A DNA stretch of 64,000 nt from Lactococcus termiticola. GTDB lineage: Bacteria > Bacillota > Bacilli > Lactobacillales > Streptococcaceae. The notes below the pieces were generated by a model, which worked only from the letters and a program-made list of their open reading frames with translations, did no database searches and was not told the origin of the DNA. Location of the stretch: the NCBI RefSeq assembly GCF_003116835.1, contig NZ_BFFO01000004.1, forward strand, positions 62,001 to 126,000. The letters run 5' to 3'. Every line of letters begins with the position of its first letter. Within the stretch, counting starts at the first letter, position 1. A program made the position numbers and the translations under genes. Shown here piece by piece: positions 55,005-63,122 of this stretch.

Positions 55005-55372
55005 AAGTCTTGGTTTTGATAGTCTTGATAGGACTTTTTCTTGTTTTGGATAAAGGCGATATGCCCTTGGAGTTCTTGGATTTTAGCTTGTAGTAAGCCT
55101 TCTTGCTCATCGAGTAGAAGGAGGCGGGCCTCTATCGTGCTGTCGCCCTGCTCTCTGAGATGAGAATATTCGAGAATTTTATCTAATGACATGCCAGTAG
55201 CCTTTGCCTTTTGTATAAATTCTAGCCAGGAGAGGTCTTGCTCACTAAAGCTCCGGTAATTGCTCTGATTTCTCTGTGGCTTAATAAGACCGATTTCTTC
55301 ATAATAGCGAAGGGTGGCTACTGAAAAACCAGTCAAGTCCGCAATTTCTGAAATTTTATAGTTCTTTTTCAT
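55001..55372 (-). CDS. MerR family transcriptional regulator
   Basis: A 123-residue regulator with an N-terminal winged helix (YKISEIADLTGFSVATLRYY, EEIGLIKPQR) and a dimerisation coiled coil. It has no Cys in the C-terminal part, so it does not sense metals through thiols as MerR or CueR do; it resembles the NmlR/AdhR-like group often found with carboxymuconolactone decarboxylase genes. AAGGCATAAG before ATG 55372 is preferred over the upstream in-frame ATG at 55390. It is divergent from the decarboxylase-family gene and heads the modBC operon. Confidence 0.9.
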   Translation of the reverse strand: MKKNYKISEIADLTGFSVATLRYYEEIGLIKPQRNQSNYRSFSEQDLSWLEFIQKAKATGMSLDKILEYSHLREQGDSTIEARLLLLDEQEGLLQAKIQELQGHIAFIQNKKKSYQDYQNQDL

Positions 55373-55380
55373 CTTATGCC

Positions 55381-55418
55381 TTGCTATCAAGTTAACTTGA
55401 GGGTTTATAATGATTATA
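55381..55418. promoter_or_regulatory. MerR-type operator with overlapping divergent promoters
   Basis: On the plus strand TTGCTA and TATAAT (55406-55411) are separated by 19 bp, the long spacer diagnostic of MerR-activated promoters. The spacer holds a perfect 14-bp palindrome, TCAAGTTAACTTGA (55387-55400). On the minus strand TATAAT at 55413-55418 would drive merR-modBC. The two -10 elements are adjacent, so the promoters should exclude each other. Confidence 0.85.
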
Positions 55419-55441
55419 TCACATGAAAGGAGAAAATAGTG

Positions 55442-55813
55442 ATGACATATGAAAGAGGTCTAAAGACCAGGATTGAAGTGATTGGTAAGGCCAATAGTGA
55501 CCTGGTCACAGAGAGTTTGAAGGACCTGGCTCCTATCGTTGATGATTGGACTCAGAGAGCTTTTGAGGACGTGATTGACCGGCCAGTTTTAGATATAAAG
55601 ATGCGGGAGATGATTACCATTACGAATCTAGTCAGTCAGGGTGATACCGCCCCTCAGCTCAAGATTCATATTCAAGGGGCCTTGAACACAGGCTGGACAG
55701 TGGAAGAGATTCTTGAAGCCTTCATTCATCTGATTCCTTATAGTGGCTTTCCCCGGGTCTTGAATGGGATTCGGATAGCGAAAGAGCTGTTTGAAGAGAA
55801 GAAAAGCCTGTGA
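55442..55813 (+). CDS. Carboxymuconolactone decarboxylase (CMD/AhpD-like) family protein
   Basis: A 123-residue helical protein. KMREMITITNLVSQGDTAPQ near residue 58 and TVEEILEAFIHLIPYSGFPR near 87 are the CMD fold. The CxxC of AhpD is absent, so it is not a peroxiredoxin-type enzyme of that kind. The family is often controlled by a divergent MerR protein, as here. GTG 55439 is an alternative start with closer ribosome-site spacing. A terminator follows directly. Confidence 0.86.
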   Translation: MTYERGLKTRIEVIGKANSDLVTESLKDLAPIVDDWTQRAFEDVIDRPVLDIKMREMITITNLVSQGDTAPQLKIHIQGALNTGWTVEEILEAFIHLIPYSGFPRVLNGIRIAKELFEEKKSL

Positions 55814-55825
55814 GGGCTTTTTTTT
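55802..55825 (+). terminator. Terminator after the CMD-family gene
   Basis: AAAAGCCT, GTG, AGGGCTTTTTTTT. Confidence 0.85.
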
Positions 55826-55936
55826 AATTCACATCAGTTTGTCTTTGCTATAAATTTGTCTTTGGTTATAAGCGTTCACTTGAGATGAGTTTGGCTGCTT
55901 AACTTGAACTTGTAATTTATCAAATTTTTTGTAAAT

Positions 55937-55968
55937 AAAAATGAGGCAAAAATTTGCCTTCATTTTTT
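55937..55968 (-). terminator. Terminator of modA
   Basis: On the minus strand AAATGAAGGCAAA, TT, TTTGCCTCATTTTT; it overlaps the modA stop. Confidence 0.85.
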
Positions 55969-56761
55969 ATTTCTTACTAAATCCATAACTGGCAAAAATC
56001 TTCTGAGCCTTAGGACTCGATAGATAGTCATTAAAGACCTTGACCTGGCTATTATATTTAGTCGTCGTCACAGTCGCTGTATAATAACTGATTTTTTCAT
56101 GAAGATTTTCTGGCACTGTCGCTAAAATTTTAACATTCTTATTGTTCATGGCGTCAGTCTTGTAGACAAAGCCGACATCAGCATTACCAGCAGCGACGTA
56201 GGAGAGGACCTGGGTCACGTCTGAGGCCTGGACAAACTTAGACTTGAGGCTGGATAAGAGGCCGAGCTTGTCCAGGCTTTCTTCAGCGTATTTGCCGGCA
56301 GGGACGGTAGCAGGCTCGCCGATGGCGATTTTTTGGGCAGTCTTCAATGTATCAGTGATGCTGTCAGCTTCTTCAATATCCGAATTTTTATTTGCAATCA
56401 TCACTAGGCTGTTGCCGAGGACTGCCTGAGCCTCAGTGGCTTTCTTAGAGCTGGTCAGCTTTTCTGTATCGGCCTTTGAAGCCAAAAAGACTGCATCAAT
56501 CGGGGCTCCGGCCTCGACCTTTTCACGGACGGCACCAGATCCTGAAAAATCAAAGTCAATTTTAATTTTAGGATGCGTTTTTTCAAAGTTGGCATAGGCC
56601 TTGGTCAGTGACTTTTGGAGGCTGGCCGCAGCAGAGTAATGAAGATGGACGGCCGGGTCATTGTCATCAGAAGCCTGGTTAGCCTTGTTTGAGCAGGCAA
56701 CCAGTGAGAGGCCAGAGAGGGCGACTGCTGTGAGGGCGAGAAATTTGAAGTGACGTTTCAT
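55967..56761 (-). CDS. modA: Molybdate-binding lipoprotein ModA
   Basis: A 264-residue periplasmic-type binding protein. The lipoprotein signal ends in LSLVAC with Cys23. The mature protein has YSAAASLQKSLTKAYANFEK near residue 42, DFSGSGAVREKVEAGAPIDA near 75 and the PATVPAGKYAEESL hinge near 155, which are ModA hallmarks for oxyanion binding. It hands molybdate to ModBC, encoded 1.0 kb away and separated by the merR and CMD-family genes. Own -10 at 56787-56792; terminator right at the stop. Confidence 0.92.
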   Translation of the reverse strand: MKRHFKFLALTAVALSGLSLVACSNKANQASDDNDPAVHLHYSAAASLQKSLTKAYANFEKTHPKIKIDFDFSGSGAVREKVEAGAPIDAVFLASKADTEKLTSSKKATEAQAVLGNSLVMIANKNSDIEEADSITDTLKTAQKIAIGEPATVPAGKYAEESLDKLGLLSSLKSKFVQASDVTQVLSYVAAGNADVGFVYKTDAMNNKNVKILATVPENLHEKISYYTATVTTTKYNSQVKVFNDYLSSPKAQKIFASYGFSKK

Positions 56762-56786
56762 GTGACGGCCTTTCTAAAGCGTTTTA

Positions 56787-56792
56787 ATTATA
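56787..56792 (-). promoter_or_regulatory. Possible -10 of modA
   Basis: TATAAT on the minus strand, about 26 bases before modA. No strong -35. It would let modA be expressed apart from the upstream cofactor genes. Confidence 0.45.
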
Positions 56793-56826
56793 CTAACAAA
56801 TTAAGATTAAAAAATACTTAAGCTGA

Positions 56827-57075
56827 CTAATCGTAGTAATTTTCAAGGTCAATCTTGATGGTCGGGTCCAGCATGGCCTTGTAGTGGTCATAGTCTCTTG
56901 AGATAAGCAGAATGCTGTGATCAAGCTTTTCAAGCTCATCATCACGTTCCAGAGTGCGCATTTCTTTGTTGAGCTCTGCGACTTGATTTTCAAGAAGTGT
57001 CTTTTGGATAGCTAGGCTTTGGAGAGCAATGTGTAGAAGTTTTTGAAGGTCTCCGTCAGTGATGTTTTGAGGCAT
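56827..57075 (-). CDS. Small coiled-coil protein between moaB and modA
   Basis: An 82-residue soluble helical protein with heptad-like LLENQVAELNKEMRTLERDD and a C-terminal tail DHYKAMLDPTIKIDLENYYD. I do not recognise a family. The start overlaps the moaB stop by one base and the gene lies between molybdenum cofactor and molybdate uptake genes, so a role in molybdenum or nitrate metabolism is likely but unproven. Confidence 0.65.
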   Translation of the reverse strand: MPQNITDGDLQKLLHIALQSLAIQKTLLENQVAELNKEMRTLERDDELEKLDHSILLISRDYDHYKAMLDPTIKIDLENYYD

Positions 57076-57539
57076 TATTTTCTTCTTTCCTTGATGAGGT
57101 GATAGACTTCTTTATTGATAATTTCTTCCATAGCAAGCTTTACAGCAGCTGTTGAGCCGGGAAGAGCAAAGATGAGTTGGTCTTGTTTTGTGAAAAATGC
57201 AGTGGCGCGTGAAGCAATAGCGTGACTTCCAATATCTTGAAAACTCAGCATCCGGAAGAGCTCTCCGAAGCCTGGAATTTCTTGACTGATAAAAGGACTG
57301 AGGGCTTCAAAAGTCACATCACGTTTTGCAATGCCTGTGCCGCCATTGCAGATGATGACGTCAAAGTCTGGCCAGGACTTGATTGCTTTTTGGATTTCTA
57401 GAATGTCGTCTTTAACAATTTTCCTAGTGACTTCTTGTTGAAGTTGTTGAGTAATTTCATCACCAGAGCTGTCATTATCAAAGTTTCTAGTATCTGAAAT
57501 TGTCAAAACGGCGATTTTTAATTCGATTTTTTCAGACAT
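57075..57539 (-). CDS. moaB: Molybdenum cofactor biosynthesis protein MoaB/MogA
   Basis: A 154-residue protein of the MoCF-biosynthesis fold that adenylylates molybdopterin before metal insertion. IAVLTISDTRNFDNDSSGDE at the N-terminus, ICNGGTGIAKRDVTFEALSP near residue 62 and IFALPGSTAAVKLAMEEII near 122 are the MoaB/Mog hallmarks. Overlaps moeB-like gene by eight bases and the small coiled-coil gene by one. Confidence 0.94.
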   Translation of the reverse strand: MSEKIELKIAVLTISDTRNFDNDSSGDEITQQLQQEVTRKIVKDDILEIQKAIKSWPDFDVIICNGGTGIAKRDVTFEALSPFISQEIPGFGELFRMLSFQDIGSHAIASRATAFFTKQDQLIFALPGSTAAVKLAMEEIINKEVYHLIKERRK

Positions 57540-58524
57540 TGGCGATGACTCCTTCTAGTAACGCTTTGGCGTCGTTTTCTTCAAATTGATAGAAGAGGAG
57601 ACGGCCTGTCCGGAAAGCAGTAATACTGCGCTCTTCATCAATACTAATCCGGCTGGCAATAGGATTGCGTTTAAGTGGCCAGTCTTGACTTTCACAATAG
57701 GCTAGCCACTTGTCATTATCAAAGCTTGAAAATATTGCCTGATAGACACCGCCACAGCTCTTATCAAATTTCACCTTATTATTTTGACTTTGAACTTGAC
57801 AAGCTTCACAATTATCTCGCTTCTTGACTTTGAACTTATCAATACTGAGCCTCCAAGCATCTACGATATGAAGGCTTTCCCAGTCGACTTTTTCAGGTTC
57901 GATAAGAATTTGGAAGGCAAGAGAGACTTCTAAAGAAGCAATGAGTGGAAGAAGTGGGGTAATTACTCCTAAGGTTTCACAGTCTTTCTCAAGCTCCAGT
58001 AAGTCAGGGAAAACACAGCTCAAGCATGGCGAGTTTTGCCCGGGCTTTATCGCCATGACTTGCCCGTTTGTGCCAGCAGCTGATGCAAAAACAAAGGGAA
58101 GATGATAATAAAGGCAGAAGTCATTAATGGCCTGTCTTGCAAGGAAATTATCCGTACAGTCGAGCACAAGATCAACTTCTGAAAAGTTCTCAAAATGCTC
58201 AGCTTCAAATTTTTCTGAGTAGACATCAATTGTCAAATCAGGATTGATTGCAAGAAGTGCTTCTTTGCTAGCCTCTACCTTTAGGCGGTCAAGGTCACTG
58301 TTTTTGTAAAGGCTTTGCCTTTGCAAGTTGCTGAGCTCTATTCGATCGTCATCAAAGAGACTGATGCGCCCAATTCCGGCACGGGTCAGTTGCTCAGCGA
58401 CATTGCTGCCAAGACCTCCTGCACCGATGATGAGAACATGGGAGCTCGAAAGCTTTTCTTGCCCGTCTTGCCCGATTCTTCCGACACGGACTTGCCTGTC
58501 GAAACGTTCATTATTATATGTCAT
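57532..58524 (-). CDS. moeB: MoeB/ThiF-type sulfur-carrier adenylyltransferase
   Basis: A 330-residue E1-like enzyme. The ATP loop LIIGAGGLGSNVAEQL lies near residue 30-45, the RxxxxxxR/Asp region DDDRIELSNLQRQSLY near 57 and DCTDNFLARQAIND near 120. Two Cys pairs, CLSC near 173 and CEAC near 240, form the structural zinc site. It activates the C-terminus of a small sulfur carrier such as MoaD or ThiS; the MoaB neighbour favours MoaD. After the E1 domain there is an extra segment of about 70 residues that is not a rhodanese domain and that I do not recognise. First gene of the minus-strand cofactor operon. Confidence 0.88.
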   Translation of the reverse strand: MTYNNERFDRQVRVGRIGQDGQEKLSSSHVLIIGAGGLGSNVAEQLTRAGIGRISLFDDDRIELSNLQRQSLYKNSDLDRLKVEASKEALLAINPDLTIDVYSEKFEAEHFENFSEVDLVLDCTDNFLARQAINDFCLYYHLPFVFASAAGTNGQVMAIKPGQNSPCLSCVFPDLLELEKDCETLGVITPLLPLIASLEVSLAFQILIEPEKVDWESLHIVDAWRLSIDKFKVKKRDNCEACQVQSQNNKVKFDKSCGGVYQAIFSSFDNDKWLAYCESQDWPLKRNPIASRISIDEERSITAFRTGRLLFYQFEENDAKALLEGVIANV

Positions 58525-58619
58525 GGTTTGCCTTATTTCCTAAAAAGTGTTAAAAATAATAGGAATAAAAATTATATTCTTGTTCTATTTTATCATACGA
58601 GAGCAGGAAGAGGAGAAAC

Positions 58620-59195
58620 ATGGATATTAGAAAAGAATTTAGCAATGCTTTAACAGCATTTGAGCCAATCTTTAACGACACATTTGGACAACAGCGCCAG
58701 GCTGAGCAAGAGGATGTAGAAATCATCAAGATTCTCTCTGAACAAGAGGATACAGCTGAAAAAGAAGATGTCATTGCCAATATTGATAATCTGGAAAAAG
58801 TCTATGATGTTGTACAATTTCAGACCGAGATGATGGTAGAATATGTTCGGGCGACGGTTGGTAGTATTGCTGCTCGCTTTGACGACGAAGCGACACAGGA
58901 TGACGAACGTCTTCAAATGCTGCTTTTTGTCCATGAAAAGATGGTGAAGCTGCATAACCAACTGGATTTCTTCTTTTCATCTTTTGAAGAAGAAGATCTA
59001 AAAAAAGGTTTCAGTATTGCCCGTCGCTCAGTGACGGCAATGGCCTTTAAGAAAAATACGGAAAAAGATCAGATGATTGCCTTTGTCCGTGAGCTTCGGA
59101 GCAATACAATGAAATACCTAACCATCGTCAATAACATCCACGACTGGTTGCATAGCATTTTGGATATGCTGGACAAGGAGAATGCTCCGGCATAA
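58620..59195 (+). CDS. Uncharacterised helical protein between Moco genes and narG
   Basis: A 191-residue acidic all-helical soluble protein with no signal peptide. Recognisable stretches are FSNALTAFEPIFNDTFGQQ, a very acidic linker (residues 28-50), LHNQLDFFFSSFEEEDLKKG near 111 and FVRELRSNTMKYLTIVNNIH near 150. I do not recognise a family. AGAGGAGAAAC precedes the ATG. It lies alone between the divergent cofactor operon and narG and has its own terminator, so a role in nitrate respiration, for example as a chaperone or regulator, is inferred from position only. Confidence 0.68.
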   Translation: MDIRKEFSNALTAFEPIFNDTFGQQRQAEQEDVEIIKILSEQEDTAEKEDVIANIDNLEKVYDVVQFQTEMMVEYVRATVGSIAARFDDEATQDDERLQMLLFVHEKMVKLHNQLDFFFSSFEEEDLKKGFSIARRSVTAMAFKKNTEKDQMIAFVRELRSNTMKYLTIVNNIHDWLHSILDMLDKENAPA

Positions 59196-59229
59196 GATAA
59201 AAGCTTTTAACAGTGGTTTTTCAGAAAGG

Positions 59230-59258
59230 AGTTCAGCCTCATTAGGGCTGGACTTTTT
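59230..59258 (+). terminator. Terminator ahead of the nar operon
   Basis: AGTTCAGCC, TCATTA, GGGCTGGACTTTTT; it ends the helical protein gene, so narG needs its own promoter. Confidence 0.85.
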
Positions 59259-59326
59259 CTTTTTAAGTAGGAAATTGGCGGAGTTTTTCTTGTATCTTGG
59301 CCTTGAGCTAAAAACTTATCCTAGAC

Positions 59327-59359
59327 TTAACTGTGTTAAATAAGTTTGACACAGTTTAA
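59327..59359 (+). promoter_or_regulatory. Inverted-repeat operator upstream of narG
   Basis: TTAACTGTGT at 59327 and ACACAGTTTAA at 59349-59359 form an inverted repeat with a 12-base spacer. The centre lies about 55 bases before the expected start, a classical activator position. The core ACTGTGT...ACACAGT is not a good FNR box (TTGAT-N4-ATCAA), so the factor is unknown. Confidence 0.6.
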
Positions 59360-59385
59360 ATCTATCAACACAAAAAATTTGGCGT

Positions 59386-59396
59386 TATAATATAAT
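59386..59396 (+). promoter_or_regulatory. narG promoter -10
   Basis: TATAATATAAT offers two overlapping -10 hexamers. No -35 matches at 17 bp, consistent with activation from the upstream inverted repeat. Confidence 0.6.
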
Positions 59397-59452
59397 CAGT
59401 TAATTCTACAATGAAAGCCTTTTCCTCCCATCGAAAAGGTATGGAGAATCCT

Positions 59453-62400
59453 ATGAGAACCCCTAAATTTTTCTCAAAAGTCGAAAAGTTCAATGGCTCA
59501 TTTAGCCAGCTTGAAGAAAACAACCGCCGCTGGGAGAATATCTACCGGCGTCGCTGGTCACATGACAAGGTCGTCCGTACCACGCACGGTGTCAACTGTA
59601 CGGGTTCATGTTCCTGGAACGTTTATGTCAAGGAAGGACTGATTACTTGGGAACACCAAGCGACAGATTATCCGACCTGTGGCCCTAATATGCCTGACTA
59701 TGAGCCGCGTGGTTGTCCGCGTGGTGCCTCATTCTCATGGTATGAGTACAGTCCGCTTCGTATTAAGTACCCTTACATTCGTGGCGTCCTTTGGGGACTT
59801 TGGGAAGAAGCACGAAAAGCCAACAATGACGATCTTGTTAAAGCCTGGGCATCTATCGTAGAAGATCCAGCAAAAGCAGCAGAATACAAGGCTGCGCGTG
59901 GTCGTGGTGGGCTTGTCCGTGTGAAATGGGACGATGCACTGGAAATGATTTCGGCGATGCTGACCTATACTATTAAGAAATATGGTCCAGACCGGATTGC
60001 AGGATTTTCTCCAATTCCAGCCATGTCTATGATTTCTTATGCTTCTGGCGCACGATTCCTTTCACTGCTCGGTGGGGAATTGCTCAGTTTCTATGACTGG
60101 TATGCTGATCTTCCCCCTGCTAGCCCTCAAATCTGGGGTGAGCAGACGGACGTTCCTGAAGCAGGTGACTGGTATAACTCACAATACATCATGATGTGGG
60201 GTTCAAACGTGCCATTGACACGTACACCAGATGCTCACTTTATGACTGAAGCCCGTTACAAGGGAACAAAAGTTGTTGCGGTCAGCCCTGACTATGCTGA
60301 AAATGTTAAATTTGCAGATAACTGGTTGGCACCAAAACCTGGTACAGACGCAGCCCTTGCACAAGCAATGACGCATGTCATTCTTCAAGAATATTACCAA
60401 AATCAAAGCACTGAATACTTTACAAATTATGTAAAACAATATACTGACTTGCCTTTCTTGATTACTTTGGACAATAAAAATGGCGGTCATTTCCAATCTG
60501 GTCGTTTCGTTCGCCTGTCAGACCTCGGTCAAGCTGACGAACACGCAGAATGGAAGCCTGTCCTGATTGACGAAGTCGACGGACAAATCAAAGCGCCAAA
60601 CGGAACCATCGGTCAACGTTGGGAACACGGTCAAGACTGGAACTTGAAGCTTGACGGCATCAAGCCACAGCTTTCTATCGGTCTGGACAATATGGTCAAG
60701 ATTGACTTCCCTTACTTCGATGAAAAAGGCGCATCAATCCTCACGCGTAATGTTCCTTCAAGAACAATCCAGTTCGCAGACGGTACAGAACAGCGTGTAA
60801 CGACTGTCTTTGACCTGATGATGTCTCAATACGGGATTGACCGTACAGGCAATGATGAACTCGCTGCAAAAGGCTATGATGATGCGACATCAGCCTTCAC
60901 GCCAGCTTGGCAAGAAGCGATTACGGGTGTTAAGCAAAGCTTGATTATCCAAATCGCAGAAGAATTTGCACAAAATGCCCTTGAAACAGAAGGAAAATCA
61001 ATGGTTATCATGGGTGCCGGTATCAACCACTGGTTTAACTCAGACATGATTTACCGTTCTATCATCAACATGCTCCTGCTCACAGGTTGTGAAGGTGTCT
61101 CTGGTGGTGGTTGGGCTCACTATGTGGGTCAAGAAAAACTCCGTCCTGCTGAAGGCTGGGGAACGATTGCTTTCGCAAAAGACTGGACTGGCGGTGCCCG
61201 TCAACAACAAGGAACCTCATTCTTCTACTTTGCAAGTGACCAATGGAAATATGATGAGCTGGATAATGAAGCCCTGAAATCACCATTGTACACAGCTTCA
61301 AGCAATTCCTATAAACACCCTGCTGACTATAACCAAATGGCGATTCGCCTTGGCTGGCAGCCAAGCTATCCGCAGTTTGACCGCAACAGTTTGGACTTCG
61401 TCAAACAATACGGCACGACAGATGAAAAAGAAGTCGTTTCTAAACTCGTTGAAGAATTGAAAGCAGGCAGCCTAAAATTTGCTGCTGAAGACCCAGACAA
61501 GAAAGAAAACCAACCTAAAGGTCTCTTTGTATGGCGGAGTAACCTCTTCTCAAGTTCTGGTAAGGGTCAAGAATATTTCATGAAACACTTGCTCGGAGCT
61601 GAAAATGGTCTCCTTGCCAAGACAAATGACAACTTCCGCCCTGAAACAATGGAATGGCACGAGGAAGAAGTCCAAGGGAAACTCGATCTTGTCGTTGACT
61701 TGGATTTCCGTATGGTTGCCACACCAATGTACTCTGATATCGTCTTGCCAGCAGCAACTTGGTATGAAAAAGAAGACTTGTCTTCAACAGACATGCATCC
61801 CTTTATTCATCCATTTAACGCTGCGGTGAGTCCACTTTGGGAGTCTAAGACAGACTGGAATATTTTCCGCGAGCTTGCTAAGAAATTCCAAGCTTTGGCT
61901 GAAAAAGAATTCACAGAGCCTGTTTATGACTTGCATGCGAGTCCGATTGCTCACGATACGATTGGGGAAATTGCTCAACCAATGGGGCAAGTGAAGGACT
62001 GGAAGAAAGGTGAAATCGAAGCTATTCCAGGTCAAACCATGCCTAACTTTAAGCTCGTGAAACGTGATTATACTAAAGTTTATGACCAATACAATGCCTT
62101 AGGCCCACTCATGGAAAATGGTAAAGTGGGTGCGATTGGTTTGACTTATTCGATTGCTGATCAGTATGAAGAACTTAAAGCAACGCTCGGTACGACAAAA
62201 GATGGCTTGCCAAAACTTGATGATGCCAAGAAAGTTGCAGATGCCATTCTTACCTTGTCATCCACCACCAACGGTAAAGTTAATAACAAGGCTTGGGCGG
62301 CAGCTGAAGAAGAACACGGTGTGCCATTGAAAGACATTGGTCAGGACTATGGTTCTGTGCATATGAACTTCAAGAATATCACGGCTCAACCAATGGAATC

Positions 62401-63094
62401 TATTCCAACACCGATTGGAACATCAGCAAATACTGACGGCGAACGTTATTCTAGCTTTACCTTGCAGATTCGTCGTCTTGTACCCTTCCGTACTTTGACA
62501 GGACGTCAACAGTTCTATATTGACCATGAAATCTTCCAAGAGTATGGTGAAGCCTTGACGACTTATAAGCCAACATTGCCTCCACAAGTCATGGGTCCAA
62601 AAGACCAAGATATCGAAGCAGATGGCTCAGAAATTACGCTCCGTTACATGACGCCACACGGTAAGTGGAATATCCACACCATGTATCAGGACAATCTCAT
62701 GATGCTCACTCTTTTCCGTGGTGGACCAAATGTTTGGATTTCTGATGTTGATGCGAAGAAGGCTGGGATCAAAGATAATGACTGGCTCGAACTCTACAAC
62801 CGTAATGGGGTCATGACTGCGCGTGCTGTCGTTTCACACAGAATGCCAGAAGGCACAATGTATGCTTATCACGCACAAGATATGACAATCCAAGAACCGC
62901 TTTCTACGATCACAGGAAACCGAGGCGGTTCACACAACGCACCAACGCAAATCCACATCAAACCAACCCAAATGGTCGGTGGATATGCCCAACTCTCATA
63001 CGGTTTCAACTATTACGGCCCTATCGGAAACCAACGTGATCTCTACGTCAACGTCAGAAAACTCAAAAAAGTAGACTGGTCAGACGAAAATTAA
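59453..63094 (+). CDS. narG: Respiratory nitrate reductase alpha subunit
   Basis: A 1213-residue molybdopterin enzyme that reduces nitrate to nitrite on the inner side of the membrane. THGVNCTGSCSWNVYVKEGL near residue 45 gives the H-x3-C-x3-C ligands of the FS0 iron-sulfur cluster, with a further Cys in RGCPRGASFSWY. YDWYADLPPASPQIWGEQTD near 213 holds the Asp that binds molybdenum in NarG. The length matches the family. ATG 59411 is in frame but has no ribosome site; GGAGAATCCT before ATG 59453 marks the better start. The next subunit gene is separated by an unusual 629-base structured gap. Confidence 0.96.
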   Translation: MRTPKFFSKVEKFNGSFSQLEENNRRWENIYRRRWSHDKVVRTTHGVNCTGSCSWNVYVKEGLITWEHQATDYPTCGPNMPDYEPRGCPRGASFSWYEYSPLRIKYPYIRGVLWGLWEEARKANNDDLVKAWASIVEDPAKAAEYKAARGRGGLVRVKWDDALEMISAMLTYTIKKYGPDRIAGFSPIPAMSMISYASGARFLSLLGGELLSFYDWYADLPPASPQIWGEQTDVPEAGDWYNSQYIMMWGSNVPLTRTPDAHFMTEARYKGTKVVAVSPDYAENVKFADNWLAPKPGTDAALAQAMTHVILQEYYQNQSTEYFTNYVKQYTDLPFLITLDNKNGGHFQSGRFVRLSDLGQADEHAEWKPVLIDEVDGQIKAPNGTIGQRWEHGQDWNLKLDGIKPQLSIGLDNMVKIDFPYFDEKGASILTRNVPSRTIQFADGTEQRVTTVFDLMMSQYGIDRTGNDELAAKGYDDATSAFTPAWQEAITGVKQSLIIQIAEEFAQNALETEGKSMVIMGAGINHWFNSDMIYRSIINMLLLTGCEGVSGGGWAHYVGQEKLRPAEGWGTIAFAKDWTGGARQQQGTSFFYFASDQWKYDELDNEALKSPLYTASSNSYKHPADYNQMAIRLGWQPSYPQFDRNSLDFVKQYGTTDEKEVVSKLVEELKAGSLKFAAEDPDKKENQPKGLFVWRSNLFSSSGKGQEYFMKHLLGAENGLLAKTNDNFRPETMEWHEEEVQGKLDLVVDLDFRMVATPMYSDIVLPAATWYEKEDLSSTDMHPFIHPFNAAVSPLWESKTDWNIFRELAKKFQALAEKEFTEPVYDLHASPIAHDTIGEIAQPMGQVKDWKKGEIEAIPGQTMPNFKLVKRDYTKVYDQYNALGPLMENGKVGAIGLTYSIADQYEELKATLGTTKDGLPKLDDAKKVADAILTLSSTTNGKVNNKAWAAAEEEHGVPLKDIGQDYGSVHMNFKNITAQPMESIPTPIGTSANTDGERYSSFTLQIRRLVPFRTLTGRQQFYIDHEIFQEYGEALTTYKPTLPPQVMGPKDQDIEADGSEITLRYMTPHGKWNIHTMYQDNLMMLTLFRGGPNVWISDVDAKKAGIKDNDWLELYNRNGVMTARAVVSHRMPEGTMYAYHAQDMTIQEPLSTITGNRGGSHNAPTQIHIKPTQMVGGYAQLSYGFNYYGPIGNQRDLYVNVRKLKKVDWSDEN

Positions 63095-63102
63095 TTACCC
63101 TT

Positions 63103-63122
63103 GAGCGGGCAGCACTCTGCTC
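63103..63122 (+). repeat. First hairpin after narG
   Basis: GAGCGGGCAG, CACT, CTGCTC folds into a small stem nine bases after the narG stop, without a T run. Confidence 0.55.

Noticed and set aside
59411-59452. Upstream ATG of narG
   Set aside because: No ribosome site; the next ATG at 59453 has GGAG at proper distance and fits the family N-terminus.
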